The notes beneath the pieces are model-generated. The model had not been told where the DNA came from, searched no databases, and worked only from the letters and a program-made list of their open reading frames with translations. From assembly GCA_003254925.1 (NCBI GenBank), contig QANZ01006674.1, positions 76,514 through 140,513 on the forward strand: 64,000 nt of DNA. The letters run 5' to 3'. Each line of letters opens with the position of its first letter. Positions within the stretch are counted from its first letter, which is position 1. This DNA is from Chamaecrista fasciculata (taxonomy: Eukaryota; Streptophyta; Magnoliopsida; Fabales; Fabaceae). The position numbers and the translations under genes are program-made. Positions 46,986-60,748 of the stretch are shown piece after piece.

Positions 46986-46993
46986 TATTCAAG

Positions 46994-47641
46994 CATAGTG
47001 CAAAAAACCGGACCGGTCATCAAACCGGTGGAAGGCTCGGGTCACTGGTTCAATGGTTCAACCGTTGGGTCATTGGTTTAACCGGTTGATGGACTAAAAT
47101 GAAAACTTTAAAAAAATTTTGGGGTATATGTTGACCCCAAAAAATTTTCATATTGACGGTTGTAATTTTGTGGACTAAAAATTTTTGTGGACAAAAAATT
47201 TTGAAAATTTTGAAAATATGTAATTTTGTCCACAAAATTTTGGGGTATATGTTGACCCCAAAAAATTTTTTGGGGTCAATATGTAATTTTGTCCATAGAA
47301 TTTAAATTTTCATATTAACTTCCCAAATGAATTACAATAAATTATTTAGAATGCATTATATTACAAATGTATATGTTGGCACAGTGGTATTTTCTTTCTT
47401 ATTTATGCATTGGGTACAGGGTTCGATTCCTTGCTCCAACAATTTTGTCAAAATTCCAGTCCGGTTCAATGAAGGCGGTTCACTTCCGGTTCACCCGAGT
47501 CAGCGAAAAATCGGCGGTTCAACCCGGTTTGCCGTCGGTTCACTTGCATTCCGGTATATTATTATCTCCGGACCGGCCTGGGCTCCGGTTCGCCGGTTCA
47601 TCGGTCGGGCCGCCCGGTCCGGTCCGGTTTTTCACACTATG
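46994..47641. mobile_element. hAT-type element with CCGGACCGG arms, 648 bp
   Basis: The ends CATAGTG and CACTATG are inverted and continue into GCAAAAAACCGGACCGG on the left and CCGGTCCGGTTTTTC on the right. The 8-bp duplication TATTCAAG flanks it (46986-46993 and 47642-47649), the hAT size. The duplicated arm near 52526-52545 is the matching empty site, which proves insertion after the RPB5 duplication. The interior has 'ttggggtatatgttgacccc' repeats and a tRNA-like segment. Confidence 0.9.
47377..47430 (+). other. tRNA-like pol III promoter boxes inside the hAT element
   Basis: TGGCACAGTGG at 47377-47387 fits the box A consensus, and GGTTCGATTCC at 47420-47430 fits box B exactly. The spacing is tRNA-like (32 nt). 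No complete cloverleaf is visible, so this is a tRNA-derived or SINE-like segment rather than a tRNA gene. Confidence 0.5.
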
Positions 47642-48040
47642 TATTCAAGTCTATTTTGACTTCATTTGGAGATAATTTCAATTAGATAAAAAATTCTCAT
47701 CAAAGTAACTTTGAACTCATCGCATTAGAATGTGGAATAAGAGATATGACTAACTTTAGAATGTGGAACTCATCTCGTTTACTAATAATTCCAACTAGAT
47801 AAAAAAAAATATTAATGAAAAGCAATATGTAGCTTTAGAATTGTAGCATTCAAATTTAAAACAAGAGATATATGATTATATTTAGTAGTTTGAGAGCAAA
47901 AGTAGACAATTAAAGAAGTATTTAGCATCAATTTGAAATAAATGAAAAATTTAGGACCAATTTAAAATCTACTCTATATTTTTTGGGACCAATTTGAGTA
48001 TTTGACCAAAAAAAACCTTCGCAAGAAAAATATTGAAAGG

Positions 48041-48300
48041 CAAAAGAACCTTTGGTGCCCTTAACGTTTGGGGTTAGTTTCAGTTATGTCTGTAACGTTT
48101 GTTTTATGTCAGTTACGCCCCCAATGTGAAACGTTGGTGTCAATTATACCCTAAAGTTTGACTCTGTTAATTATGTGGATGAAAAATGCTGACGTGTCAA
48201 TATTTTTGCATGTGCCAATTTTTTTTTGGATTGAACACGTGACTCATGATTGGATAAATAAAACATGACCAAAATTCTATTTTAGTCCTTCAACTATGCT
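48041..48300 (+). mobile_element. One-ended fragment of the GGCAAAA(C/G)A... element family
   Basis: It starts 'ggcaaaagaacctttggtgcccttaacg' and continues through 'cagttacgcccccaatgtgaaacg', parallel to the left arm of the ITPK-carrying palindrome at 40860. The opposite end is not seen. It begins exactly where the similarity between the two RPB5 units stops. Confidence 0.5.
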
Positions 48301-48989
48301 CAATGTTCTGAATTGATTCCTCAATTATTAATTTTTTTTGACAATTAAAACGATTGAGGCAATCGCTTTCAGAGAGAAAGGCTCTCCTAACGGGTAAATT
48401 TTTTAATAATTTTATTTTGGCCAGAAATTTTTTTTAATAATTTAATGATGGAGTAATTAATAAATATGAGAAGAATCAAGAAATAGAGGAGAGAGGAGAA
48501 AATCTAGGCATTATAAAACACAATCTAATCCAGCGTGGAGCAATATAATAATTAGAATCTTGAGGTCCAAGAAACGGCCTTATAAAAGGGACATATTTGG
48601 AGAGAGATCTCTCGGATTTCCCATAATCATCCTCAATCATCCCTCACCAATCATCAATCTTCTCCTGGGATTTTATATATCTTGAAGCCCAAAACTTTAT
48701 ACATACAAGGGAATTGAAAGAGAAAGAGAAAGAGGTTGTTTTTGCTTGCTCAATCATCTCTCGGATTTCCCTCAATCATCAATCATCAATCTTCTACTGG
48801 GATTTTAGATTTAGTTTTTGCTTGCTCTTTTTTTCAGCTTTTGTTTGCTGTGGAAATTCCTTTGGGCTTCTTAAGCTTTTTCGTGTTCGCTGAGCTGCGT
48901 CATCTTGGGTCTTTTGTCTAAGGGGTTGAAGCTTCAATATAAAGGTGCTTAACTTATTTTCAAGATTTGATTTTGGATGCTCAAATTTC
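48301..48989 (+). promoter_or_regulatory. Copy-2-specific upstream region of RPB5
   Basis: This has no counterpart upstream of copy 1. It contains a direct repeat of about 55 bp ('ctctcggatttcc', 'caatcatcaatcttct', 'tgggatttta') at 48609-48675 and 48758-48812, then pyrimidine-rich leader-like sequence. Transcription of copy 2 must start from here or from the shared stretch after 48990. A possible leader-intron donor is near 48943, and the shared acceptor ends at 49122. Confidence 0.45.
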
Positions 48990-49158
48990 GTGGGTTTTTG
49001 TGGTTTTTGGGGGAATACTTTACCAACCGAACGTACCTATACCTAGACAATACTGAATAAGGACTTTATAATGGTTGATAGAGTGAAAGAAATGACTGAA
49101 TTCGTTTTTTGTTTTTCTCAGTTGGTTGAAATTTGCTGATAAGTGAAAGAGCGAAAGG

Positions 49159-51954
49159 ATGGTGGAACTTTCAGAGAATGAACGCAATAGGCTTTACAGA
49201 ATCAGAAAGACAATGATGCAGATGTTGAGGGATCGTGGGTATCTCGTTACCGACCATGAGATTAATATGTCGAAGAATGAGTTCAGGAATAAATACTCTG
49301 AACATATGAAAAGGGAGGACCTTGTTATTAATAAAGCTAAAAAAGATAATAGCTCCGACCAAGTATTTCCTTAGTCTTCTACTTTTAGCTCTATTTTCTT
49401 TTCCTTTGATTCTTAAATTTAGATTATTTTGTTTTACCCAAATTTAGCTTGTGGATATTGGGGTTGAGGGGTAATACCTTGATTTTACCTTTATTTTTCG
49501 ATTGATTATGATGACCATTAGGGTTTTCAGCTGAGTAGGAGTTGTTCATGTTGTTTTTAGAACGAGTTACATATAATGTAGTTTGCAATTTGTAGTCATT
49601 ATGATGTTATTGGAATTCTTAGTTCATTTATTGATTGACAATTCCCAGCATAGGATACTAAGATTGTGGAATGAATAAATAGCATTGTGGATAATTTTCT
49701 AGTAGAACAAGCTACCATGGTGCCAGGGACTATGATATTGTATATTCATTCATATAAACATCCACAATCTAGTAGCTTAAGCATGAGGTCTAATTTTTCA
49801 TTTTTAGTTTATAGCAGTAAATGTTAGGCTAATTGTTTGTACTCGTGATATATTTTAACTTCCTTCTGGGGGCGTTCCATTATCACCAGTGTGCACAATT
49901 AGTCTTGATCTCTTAATTCTCTTTATTAGTAAGCAGAAAACAATTCATGGTCAACAACCTAGTATTTTCTCTTATATGCAACAGTACCTTTTGTATGTTG
50001 AATGCTTTTGTTCATGCTTCATATCATACATGTATCATTCAAAGATGGGATGAGACGACACATTTTGTTTTACGGCCTTTTCTTACCATTGGTTACTTGT
50101 CCTCCAGATCTATGTTTTCTTTCCTGAGGAAGCTAAGGTTGGAGTTTCGACAATGAAGACTTACGCTAACCGCATGAAATCGGAGAATGTTTTCAGATCA
50201 ATCTTGGTTGTTCAACAGAATTTGACTTCCCATGCTCGAAAATGTATTGATGAAATATCTTCAAAATTTCACTTGGAGGTTTTTCAGGTGATGTGATTGA
50301 TTTCCTCCTAGTAACATGTAATGACAAAATTATAATTATTGGGTCATAGCAATAGAATTTTCCTATCTAGCCTTCTCTCTTCCACACTGCTTGCTGAGCT
50401 ACTGTATGGATTTTATATAAATGATAATTAAACAAATAAAAGATGGCATTGGGATATCAGTCTGTTTTTTGTTTCTCAATTGGTGGAATTATCTTTGTAT
50501 TTAGTAGGTCTTGACAGGAAGACTTGCCCCTTCTTCCTTTTTTTAGAATTTATGTTTACATGTTTCGTGTTCATGCTTTTTAATAATATCTCATTGATGC
50601 AGGAGACAGAACTATTGACCAACATAAAAGAGCATGCTCTTGTTCCTGAACATCAGGTGCTAACTGACTCGGAGAAGAAGACCTTGCTTGAGAGATATAC
50701 CGTGAAAGAAACTCAGGTATGTTTGTTAAAACTTGATTATAAGATTACTTCAAAAAGAAATTTATTTGAAGATATCCATTTTCATGCCCCCAAGCTGTCG
50801 TCCTTCCTTCTACATGTGTATGTATGTGTATTAAAGGTTGCCCAGTTTCTTTTCATGACTCTTGAATATCTGAACTTTGGCTTTATTTCAGTTTTCCAAC
50901 ACCACTTAGTAGATTGCATGCTTGATCAGTTGAGGTAGTGGGTTTAGTTTTTTCATCAGGGCCTTGACCAAAAGAAGCTTCCTGATGCCTGATCATATTC
51001 CAACCTTTCTGTTTTCATTATGTTTTTTTTTTCTGAATCGTCTATCTTTGATATGAAAAGAATCATGGATGCTAAGACTTATAGGAAAATAATTTAGGCA
51101 AAGTTTCTTATATATTTGTTATAAGGTTTCTACAATAATGAATTTTCTTTTTAATTTATCTCTCCTATGATTGGTCATACAAAAACGTGTCTTTAATACT
51201 TTCTCTCTATCATAATTGCTCATTTACAAAATTTTTGTCACATGTCATTTGTTTATTATGAAATGCACAAAGACAGAACACATTGGCATTAGCTGATCCA
51301 TATAACTGGCCTCGTATTGTGAGAAAAAGGCTTTGATTGTTGTTGTTTGTTTATTATGAAACTTTATAACCAGGATATTAAGAACTTTATACTAGTTTAG
51401 CTCAAGATTTATATATTATTTGAGTGAACTCAAATTGTTGCATTTTCTACCTCTTGTATGTGGTGATTGGTGACATGTTGAAATTTCAACCTAAGGAGTT
51501 GAGTTTGTTGGAGATGGTTTATCTCTAATCTTTAGGATCCATCTCCTTTCCATCTTGTTCCTGAATTTAATTTGAATCTGATACAAAAAAATTGTGGCTT
51601 GGTTTTCATGTTCATAAAGCTGCGAACTTGAATTGCGAGGTTTTGAACTCATTTAGAGTGGTGAAATGCTTCCTGCTCTATCTTGCTCTTAGTCTTTAGT
51701 GTCATGAAAGGCTGTGCATATTGTTCTGTTGATATCATTAATGTCCTAAATGGTATTCATATCAGTATCACTGCTGAAGTAGGAGTCTTCAGATACTGTT
51801 GTTTGTTTATGTATCCCTTATGTTTCAGCTTCCAAGAATCCAAGTCACTGATCCAATTGCAAGGTATTATGGACTAAAACGTGGACAGGTTGTGAAGATA
51901 ATCCGACCAAGTGAAACTGCCGGCCGATATGTTACCTATCGATATGTTGTATAA
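49159..51954 (+). CDS. NRPB5: RNA polymerase subunit RPB5 (RPABC1), copy 2, 207 aa
   Basis: Four coding exons: 49159-49362, 50108-50287, 50603-50716, 51829-51954; GT-AG introns and an intact 624-nt frame. Exon 4 encodes the same 41 residues as copy 1. Most amino-acid changes are in exon 2: VGVK to VGVS, TYTNR to TYANR, FRAIL to [16 protein letters not shown] to [11 protein letters not shown]. In exon 3, [12 protein letters not shown] became [12 protein letters not shown]. Several of these positions are conserved in RPB5 proteins as I know them, so copy 2 may be under weaker or different constraint, yet no stop or frameshift has appeared. It could be a functional paralog for a specialised polymerase or an early pseudogene; sequence alone does not decide. 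Confidence 0.92.
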
Positions 51955-52711
51955 GTTATGTTGCCAATTTTAGTGTCCTCACCAAACAAAAAAGTCAGCT
52001 TTAATTTGGGCAATTTTTGGATATGATATTGTGCTTCCATTAAACATTAAACATGTATCTCATTGATAATTTTTTAGAGATTTCTACTTATGATCATGTT
52101 TTAAGTGGCATGTGAATGTACTATTTGGTTAGCTTTCTCTCACTCTCGCTCGCTATCCCTCTCTTTTCTCCTCTCTAATTTCCTCCTCAACAAAATGAGC
52201 AATTAATCTACAATCTAGCCTATGTACTATGCACCCTACGTGTTTTAAGTACCGAAAATCAAATATATATTTATTTGTCAAATGTGAAATAATATTTATG
52301 AGAATTCTTGGGTTGAAAATTTTCAAAGGAGTAAGGTTGGTGACCAAATTTCATTCTAATATTATTTTCTTCATTTATTTATATTTAAGGAGATCATGAA
52401 TTTATGGCAAAGGTCTATGTACTTTTCAAAATTTACATTAATTTTTAATTTATCTCCAAAATTTGTCACTATCATTTTCGTTCTTAAAGTTTTATATTTA
52501 GCTTAATTTTATTATTTTTGTTCCACACTCGTGTGCAAGTCTATTTTAACTTCATTTGGAGATAATTTCAATTAGATAGAAAATTTTCACCAAAAGTAAT
52601 ATGTAACTTTGAACTCATCACATTAGAATGTGAAATAAGAGATACACTTAACTTTATTTATTTGACTATGAAATGAGCGACATACTTATGAGATTTGATT
52701 TGACCTCGTTT
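51955..52711. other. 3' flank of RPB5 copy 2
   Basis: Similar to 46415-46985 and 47642-47780 but without the hAT-type insertion. It includes the empty site at about 52526-52545. Confidence 0.6.
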
Positions 52712-52721
52712 ACTAATAATT

Positions 52722-53833
52722 GTTAGTGTAAATGAAACAACCAAGAGGGGGTGAATTGATATTTTAAAAACTTTTCACCTTTTATCCAACTCAAATTCTT
52801 AACAAGATTGCTTGCAAAACACACAGTTAGAAAACAACAGGTAAGGATGGTTCATACCAAGTTTGCATCTGATGCTACGTCCACTCCTCAAGCACACAAC
52901 AAGAGAGTTTTTATAAAGTTGGGTAACAAGTACACAAGAGCTAACCTTTTTCTCGGGGGTTCACCACACAAGGTTTTACAAGCTCAACAGTACAACAATA
53001 TCCCAATATCAACCCAGAAGCTTTCTAAACTATTACCAAACTTTTCCAACCTTAAACACTAAGGCTCACCCTATGGGTTTTACGCAGGAAGCTAGAATAG
53101 CCTTATAGGAAATAAACAATGTTAGAGTAGTAGAGGGTTTGTATTTTTCTCACTAAGAGAGTGTCATTAAGACAATATAGCACTAAGCTAAGATGAAGAG
53201 AATACAGAGAATATTTTTGATCGTTGTAAGTTGGTGTATCTCTTCAAGTCTTGTTCTGCTTCATATATATAGAGCCTCTGAAGGATATAGCCGTTAGGAG
53301 TTGAAGCTTCAACGGTCCAATATTGCAACGGCTCTTTTCTGAAGATCAGAGTAAGAGTGTCCATCTTGAAATCTTGATCAATCTTCGATTTGATTTTTCA
53401 TTTAATGCTTGATGGAGCTAGTCATGTTTTCTGCTTCCTTAATGTTCATATTAAGGTTCTGAGCAGCACATAGCATGTCAGCATCTTTCAACACTATAGC
53501 CTCGAATTCTTCAAGATGATTCAGAGTGTTGATAGATAGAGTAGATAACATAATTCCTTTTGTACCTGACTTCTGCATCACACAGACAGCAAAGGAGCGT
53601 TTCCTAGAAAGGAAACTAGCGCAACACACATGCTTTTCCAGCAATAGCAAAAGCCGTAAAATAAGGAAAAGATGTTAGCAAAAGTACAAAAAGCTCATAT
53701 CTCTTTTAGAGGTCAACTTTACAGACTTTGGGATGATTAAATTTATACTTGACATTATCAAAAACATGATCCCATTAATTAACAATTAATTAATTAATTA
53801 ATTAAAAACTTATTAATCAAAATTTAGTCTAAC
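52722..53833. mobile_element. Non-autonomous element GTTAGTGTAAAT, 1112 bp
   Basis: The ends GTTAGTGTAAAT and ATTTAGTCTAAC are 12-bp imperfect inverted repeats. The 10-bp sequence ACTAATAATT is duplicated exactly at 52712-52721 and 53834-53843. The RPB5 unit 1 has the unoccupied site at 47781-47790. The interior begins 'caaccaagagggggtgaattg' and has no transposase. Superfamily is uncertain: the duplication length fits Mutator-type, but the TGTTAG/CTAACA reading would fit an LTR with a mismatched duplication. Confidence 0.85.
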
Positions 53834-54218
53834 ACTAATAATTCCATCTAGATAAAAAAATATTAATGAAAAGCAATATGTAGCTTTAGAATTGTAGCAT
53901 TCAAATTTGAAATAAGAAATATATATGATTATATTTAGTAGTTTGAGACCAAAAGTAGACAATTATAGAAGTATTTAGCATCAATTTGAAATAAATGAAA
54001 AATTTAGGACCAATTTAAAATCTACTCTATATTTTTTGGGACCAATTTGAGTATTTGACCAAAAAAAACCTTAGCAAGAAAAGTATTGAAATTTCTTTAA
54101 CCGGGGAAGTGTAGTGACGCAAATTACTAATAGAATAATAGCGAACCGAAAGAAAGATTTTCCAATTCCATTCCACCATTCTCTGTGGACGCTGTGGCAG
54201 AATTCTTCGCCTGAAAAT

Positions 54219-57214
<2,996 letters not shown>

Positions 57215-57506
57215 TGTGCAGAGAAGGATAAGGTGTATCACAGTGTATCATTTTAGTGCTGAATTAAAGAAGGAACTTTGAAATTCCTCAAGTTTTGTTT
57301 TGTTTTTGTTTTTCCTTCTACTTCTCTTTCTCTTCCAAGGAGATAGAGTGGATGATCATCTCATGTTTGTATACATACAAGATCCTATGCAGATCCAAAT
57401 TTATGGGTTAGGCTTTCACACTACAAGCTCTTGTATGTTAACTTTGGGGAAGCATAACTTGTTAACTAATGTGTGGCTTTCAATTTCATATTTAAAAAAT
57501 GAATAG
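57215..57506 (+). other. Probable 3' UTR of the METTL5 gene
   Basis: T-rich sequence following the stop codon, up to the start of a repeat near 57510. No polyadenylation site can be fixed by eye. Confidence 0.4.
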
Positions 57507-57509
57507 CTG

Positions 57510-58422
57510 AAACCTCATTTTGGTTCTCAAAGTATGAGATAAGTTTCATTTTGGTCTTAAGACTTTTTTTGTTTTATTTTGGTCCTAAAATTTTCACATT
57601 TGTTCCGTTTTAGTCCTTAAAATGTGATTTTGTTGGATTTTTGCCTTATTTATAACTAGGATAGTTGAAATAGACAATGTCTCTCTCATGTGTCTTAATA
57701 AGCACCAAAATAGAACAAAAAATAATTTTAGGACCAAAATGAAACTTACCCTTAGGGGTGAGCAAGCCAACCCGCGAGCCCGCAGAAACCAACCCAACCC
57801 GCAGCTATGCGTTGGGTTGGTTCGGGTTCGCGGGTTGGTTTGGGCTTAGAATTCCCAACCCGCAAATGTGCGGGTTACATGTTTGTAGTTTGTCAATCCA
57901 ACCCAACCCGCGAGTCCGCATATAATTTATTTTTTATTTTTCTACATGTTCATGTATTTTTATATAAATTTTGTATGTTTTCTTATGTATTTATATTATT
58001 AGTTCTATATAAATAAGATATTTTGATTTTAAAATTTACATAATTGCATATATGTATTACATTTATATATGTTATGGAGTATATTTTAATTGATTTATAT
58101 TTATATATATATAATCTATGTTTTTTTTAACTTTTTTTACGTGTAATTTTTTTTATTCACTACTCACAAATTTATAATAATATTTTTGTTATAAAATTTG
58201 TAAAAAAAAAATTACAAACTCAACCTGCGGGTTCAACCCAACCCAACCCGCAACTCTGCGGGTTGGATTGGTTCGGGTTGAGTTTTTAAAATCATAAAAT
58301 CCAACCCAACTCGCAGATTGATGTGCGGGTTTGGCTGAGATTTTCCCTCAACCCGCCCCAACCCAGCCCGTGCTCACCCCTACTTACCCTATAGCTTGAG
58401 AACCAAAATGAGTATTTGACCA
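57510..58422. mobile_element. Fold-back element 'ctcattttggttctcaa', interrupted by a hAT MITE
   Basis: The left part 'cctcattttggttctcaaagtatgagataag' pairs with the right part 'cttgagaaccaaaatgagtatttgacc'. The right end GAGTATTTGACCAA is the same type as the end of the 19261-20516 element and the relics at 48003 and 54057. A younger element is inserted at 57753-58382. Confidence 0.6.
57753..58382. mobile_element. hAT-type element TAGGGGTGAGCA, 630 bp, nested
   Basis: The ends TAGGGGTGAGCA and TGCTCACCCCTA are perfect inverted repeats of hAT type. The 8-bp duplication CTTACCCT is exact (57745-57752 and 58383-58390). Subterminal regions are built from many copies of 'ccaacccgc' and 'gcgggttgg' in both orientations, possible transposase-binding clusters. 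The centre is AT-rich without coding capacity. Confidence 0.93.
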
Positions 58423-58909
58423 AAAATAAATTGTTGATATTAAAGCCCTAGATTGTTTTGGAGCATGAAAGAACAAATAAAGCCCACTGCAAGGCTTGTT
58501 GAAATGGCTGCTCAAAGTCCAAATTACAAATCCCACTTGTCAAATTTTGGTATATAAAAAAAACTGCGGTTGTCATTTTCCTGAGCATGGAAAAAAAGGG
58601 TGGTTTGTAAAGTGTAATCAGAATATTAAAACCTGAATTACGAACTTGTTTTCTCCATAGATAGTTATTCAGCAGCACTTACCATATGGAATTTAAGATT
58701 GGTAAGAAATTGTTATTAGTAATAGTATATCAAGCAGCTCCAACTTAAGTAATTTATGTATTTTGCTAATAAGATTTGAGATGAATATTAATATTATATA
58801 TATATATATATATATATGAAGCTCAAGCTACACAAAAAACGTATCATGTCCTAGATTTTAATTTGCCATATCCAATATGTAAAATAGATTGGAAGATCGT
58901 CATTGCTTA
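58423..58909. other. Intergenic DNA, no recognised gene
   Basis: A 76-codon frame on the minus strand (58448-58678) has no motif I recognise. A TA tract lies near 58796-58817. Confidence 0.4.
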
Positions 58910-59092
58910 CCTNATATTATATGGCTCCACCCTTTTTTGGTTGTCCATATTTTAAAACTATAGTACAAAATTAATAATAAGAGAAAAATTATTATTTGAT
59001 CCCTTATTTTTTACTGTGTTAACGATTTAGTCCCTAATTTATTTTACATACATATTTATTTGCGTGCCCGTTAGGGCACACAAAGCCTCTAG
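58910..59092 (+). mobile_element. Non-autonomous Helitron, 183 bp
   Basis: Its body matches 33942-34119: ATATTATATGGCTCCACCC near the start, and the hairpin TTTGCGTGCCC/GGGCACACAAA (one mismatch) followed by CTAG before T (59093). The first bases are CCTN instead of TCTA: one change and one unresolved base at 58913. It is preceded by A (58909) as expected. Confidence 0.82.
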
Positions 59093-59538
59093 TGTATATA
59101 TATATATATGCTTTTTAAAATTTGCAGGAAATGTAGGTCATTATTGGTTTTGGTGGAACCAAAGTTTATTCACAGAGGATTCAACAAACAAACAAATGTG
59201 TATATATTAATGCATAAGCATGTGTGCAATCATGAATAATAATTTCAACTTATTTATATGTATAGAGTGGAACGGCATCATCCTTGTGCTTGAGATATTG
59301 CATACTAAATTATTGAACTGAACTACCTACCAATAACTTTATAGGCAGATACTGTCCACTCACCCCGAAAAAAAAAAAAAAGGCAGATACTGTCGTTTAA
59401 TTATTCGCCTAAAAGAAAAAATAAAAGGTAAGAATAAAAAACAGTTAAATTAATCTAAGAAGCAAATCTCAATCACACGTGAAAATGAGTGAGATCTCAT
59501 GTCATCCAAGATCAATTCCAGCTTACTCCATGCAAACT
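59093..59538. other. Intergenic DNA, no recognised gene
   Basis: AT-rich with a short duplication of 'ggcagatactgtc' near 59344 and 59382, separated by an A run. No coding frame. Confidence 0.4.
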
Positions 59539-59895
59539 AGCAGGGGCGGAGCAAGGATTTTTGGTTAGTTGGTTAGGGGGCCGGAATTTTTTTATGGACC
59601 AAAATAGAACTTTGGATAAAGATTAGGGACTAAAGTAGAATTTTAGCATATTTCTTTTCTCTATATATTATCAATATCAAGCATTCTAGTTAGAGTGATG
59701 GGATTCACAAGCTGCTATTCGAACCTGGAACCTTTAAACTAGAAAAAAAATTTGAGTTGGGGGGGTCCACCACTAAGCCATCTCTTGATTTTAATTAAAA
59801 GAATGTGTAATGTATACATATTATAAGATTTTGGGGGGGGGGGGGGGGGGANGGGGGGGGGGCATGGCCCCCACTGGCCCCCCCTTGGCTCCGCC
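59539..59895. mobile_element. Non-autonomous element GGGGCGGAGC, about 355 bp
   Basis: The left end 'aggggcggagcaagg' and the complement of the right end, 'gggcggagccaagg', are inverted repeats. ATGCAAAC occurs just outside both ends (59530-59537 and at about 59897), suggesting an 8-bp (hAT-like) or 9-bp duplication. The interior includes a G homopolymer of about 30 with an N at 59852, so the assembly is unreliable there. Confidence 0.6.
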
Positions 59896-59899
59896 CATG

Positions 59900-60748
59900 C
59901 AAACAAGTCAATACTTCAGATTTTTATGTTGAGAGTGAATATAATACATTTTTTAACATTAAATTATAAATCAAATTTAATATCTAAAGATATAATAATA
60001 ATTACAATAGTTTTATGTACTTATTAAATATATTAACTACGAGATTTAATAATAAATTTATTATAATTATAAATTCAATTAAGATTATATTTATATAGAT
60101 TATGTAACAAATTATAATTATTATTAAATTTGGATTGTTAGCAGATATGATCAAATCGAATTCGAAAAGTGGATTGCTCGTTTCGTGATCAAACAAATGT
60201 GTCAAGTTTAGAGATACAAGATATTTTTTACAAGTCCTTTAATTTTTTTGTTCAACTGGGACTATGAACAAATAAAGTCAAATGGAATCCGAAAGTGGGT
60301 TTGGGATTGAAAGGTGAAAAATGATGAAAAATTGGTCTCAAATCCACTTTTGGTCCCGATTTAACTTAATTTGTTGTTGATTCCAACTGGGCTGTAAAAA
60401 GACTTATCAACAGTAACATGTAATTTCAAACACTTCGCATTCAAACTTAAAACGAAATATATATGATCAACTTCGCTTGTTTGACCATGAATCGAGCGAC
60501 TCAGTTTTCAGACTCGATTTGAGTTTGTTTGCTGATGACTTCATCTAGATATAGAAGTATTAATAAAAGCAACTCATTGCATTTGACCATGAAACAAGAA
60601 AGATGTGACTATATTTAGTAGTTTTGGATCAAAATAAACACCTATAGACATATATAAGACTAATTTGAGCATTCCGAAAAATAAAAAAATCAAAATAAAC
60701 TTTAAAACAAAGATATAAGACCAATTTGAACATTCCTCTTAAATTAAA
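59900..60748. other. Intergenic DNA with a decayed fold-back repeat
   Basis: The stretch 60160-60720 contains phrases shared with 19450-20030, such as 'ctcgtttc', 'gactcgatttga' and 'tatttagtagttt', so it is probably an old copy of the same element family. No ends can be fixed and no coding frame is recognised. Confidence 0.45.

Larger units (their letters stand above)
43330..48040 (+). repeat. Tandem duplication unit 1 (RPB5 copy 1)
   Basis: Starting near 43330 ('gtggtttttggggaatacttta') and running through exons, introns and 3' flank to 'aagaaaaatattgaaa' near 48040, this unit matches 48990-54091 base for base over most of its length, including introns. Differences are small except for one insertion in each arm (46994-47641 here, 52722-53833 there). 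Confidence 0.88.
48990..54091 (+). repeat. Tandem duplication unit 2 (RPB5 copy 2)
   Basis: Counterpart of 43330-48040 in direct orientation. Similarity ends on the right at 'agaaaagtattgaaa' near 54091, only about 130 bp before the METTL5 start codon. Confidence 0.88.

Noticed and set aside
47327..47675. Two overlapping plus-strand frames rich in Pro, Gly and Arg
   Set aside because: They lie in the hAT-type element, run through its CCGG-rich inverted arm, and have no counterpart in the RPB5 sister unit.
58448..58678. Minus-strand 76-codon frame between transposons
   Set aside because: No recognisable family, no neighbouring exon, and it lies between repeats.
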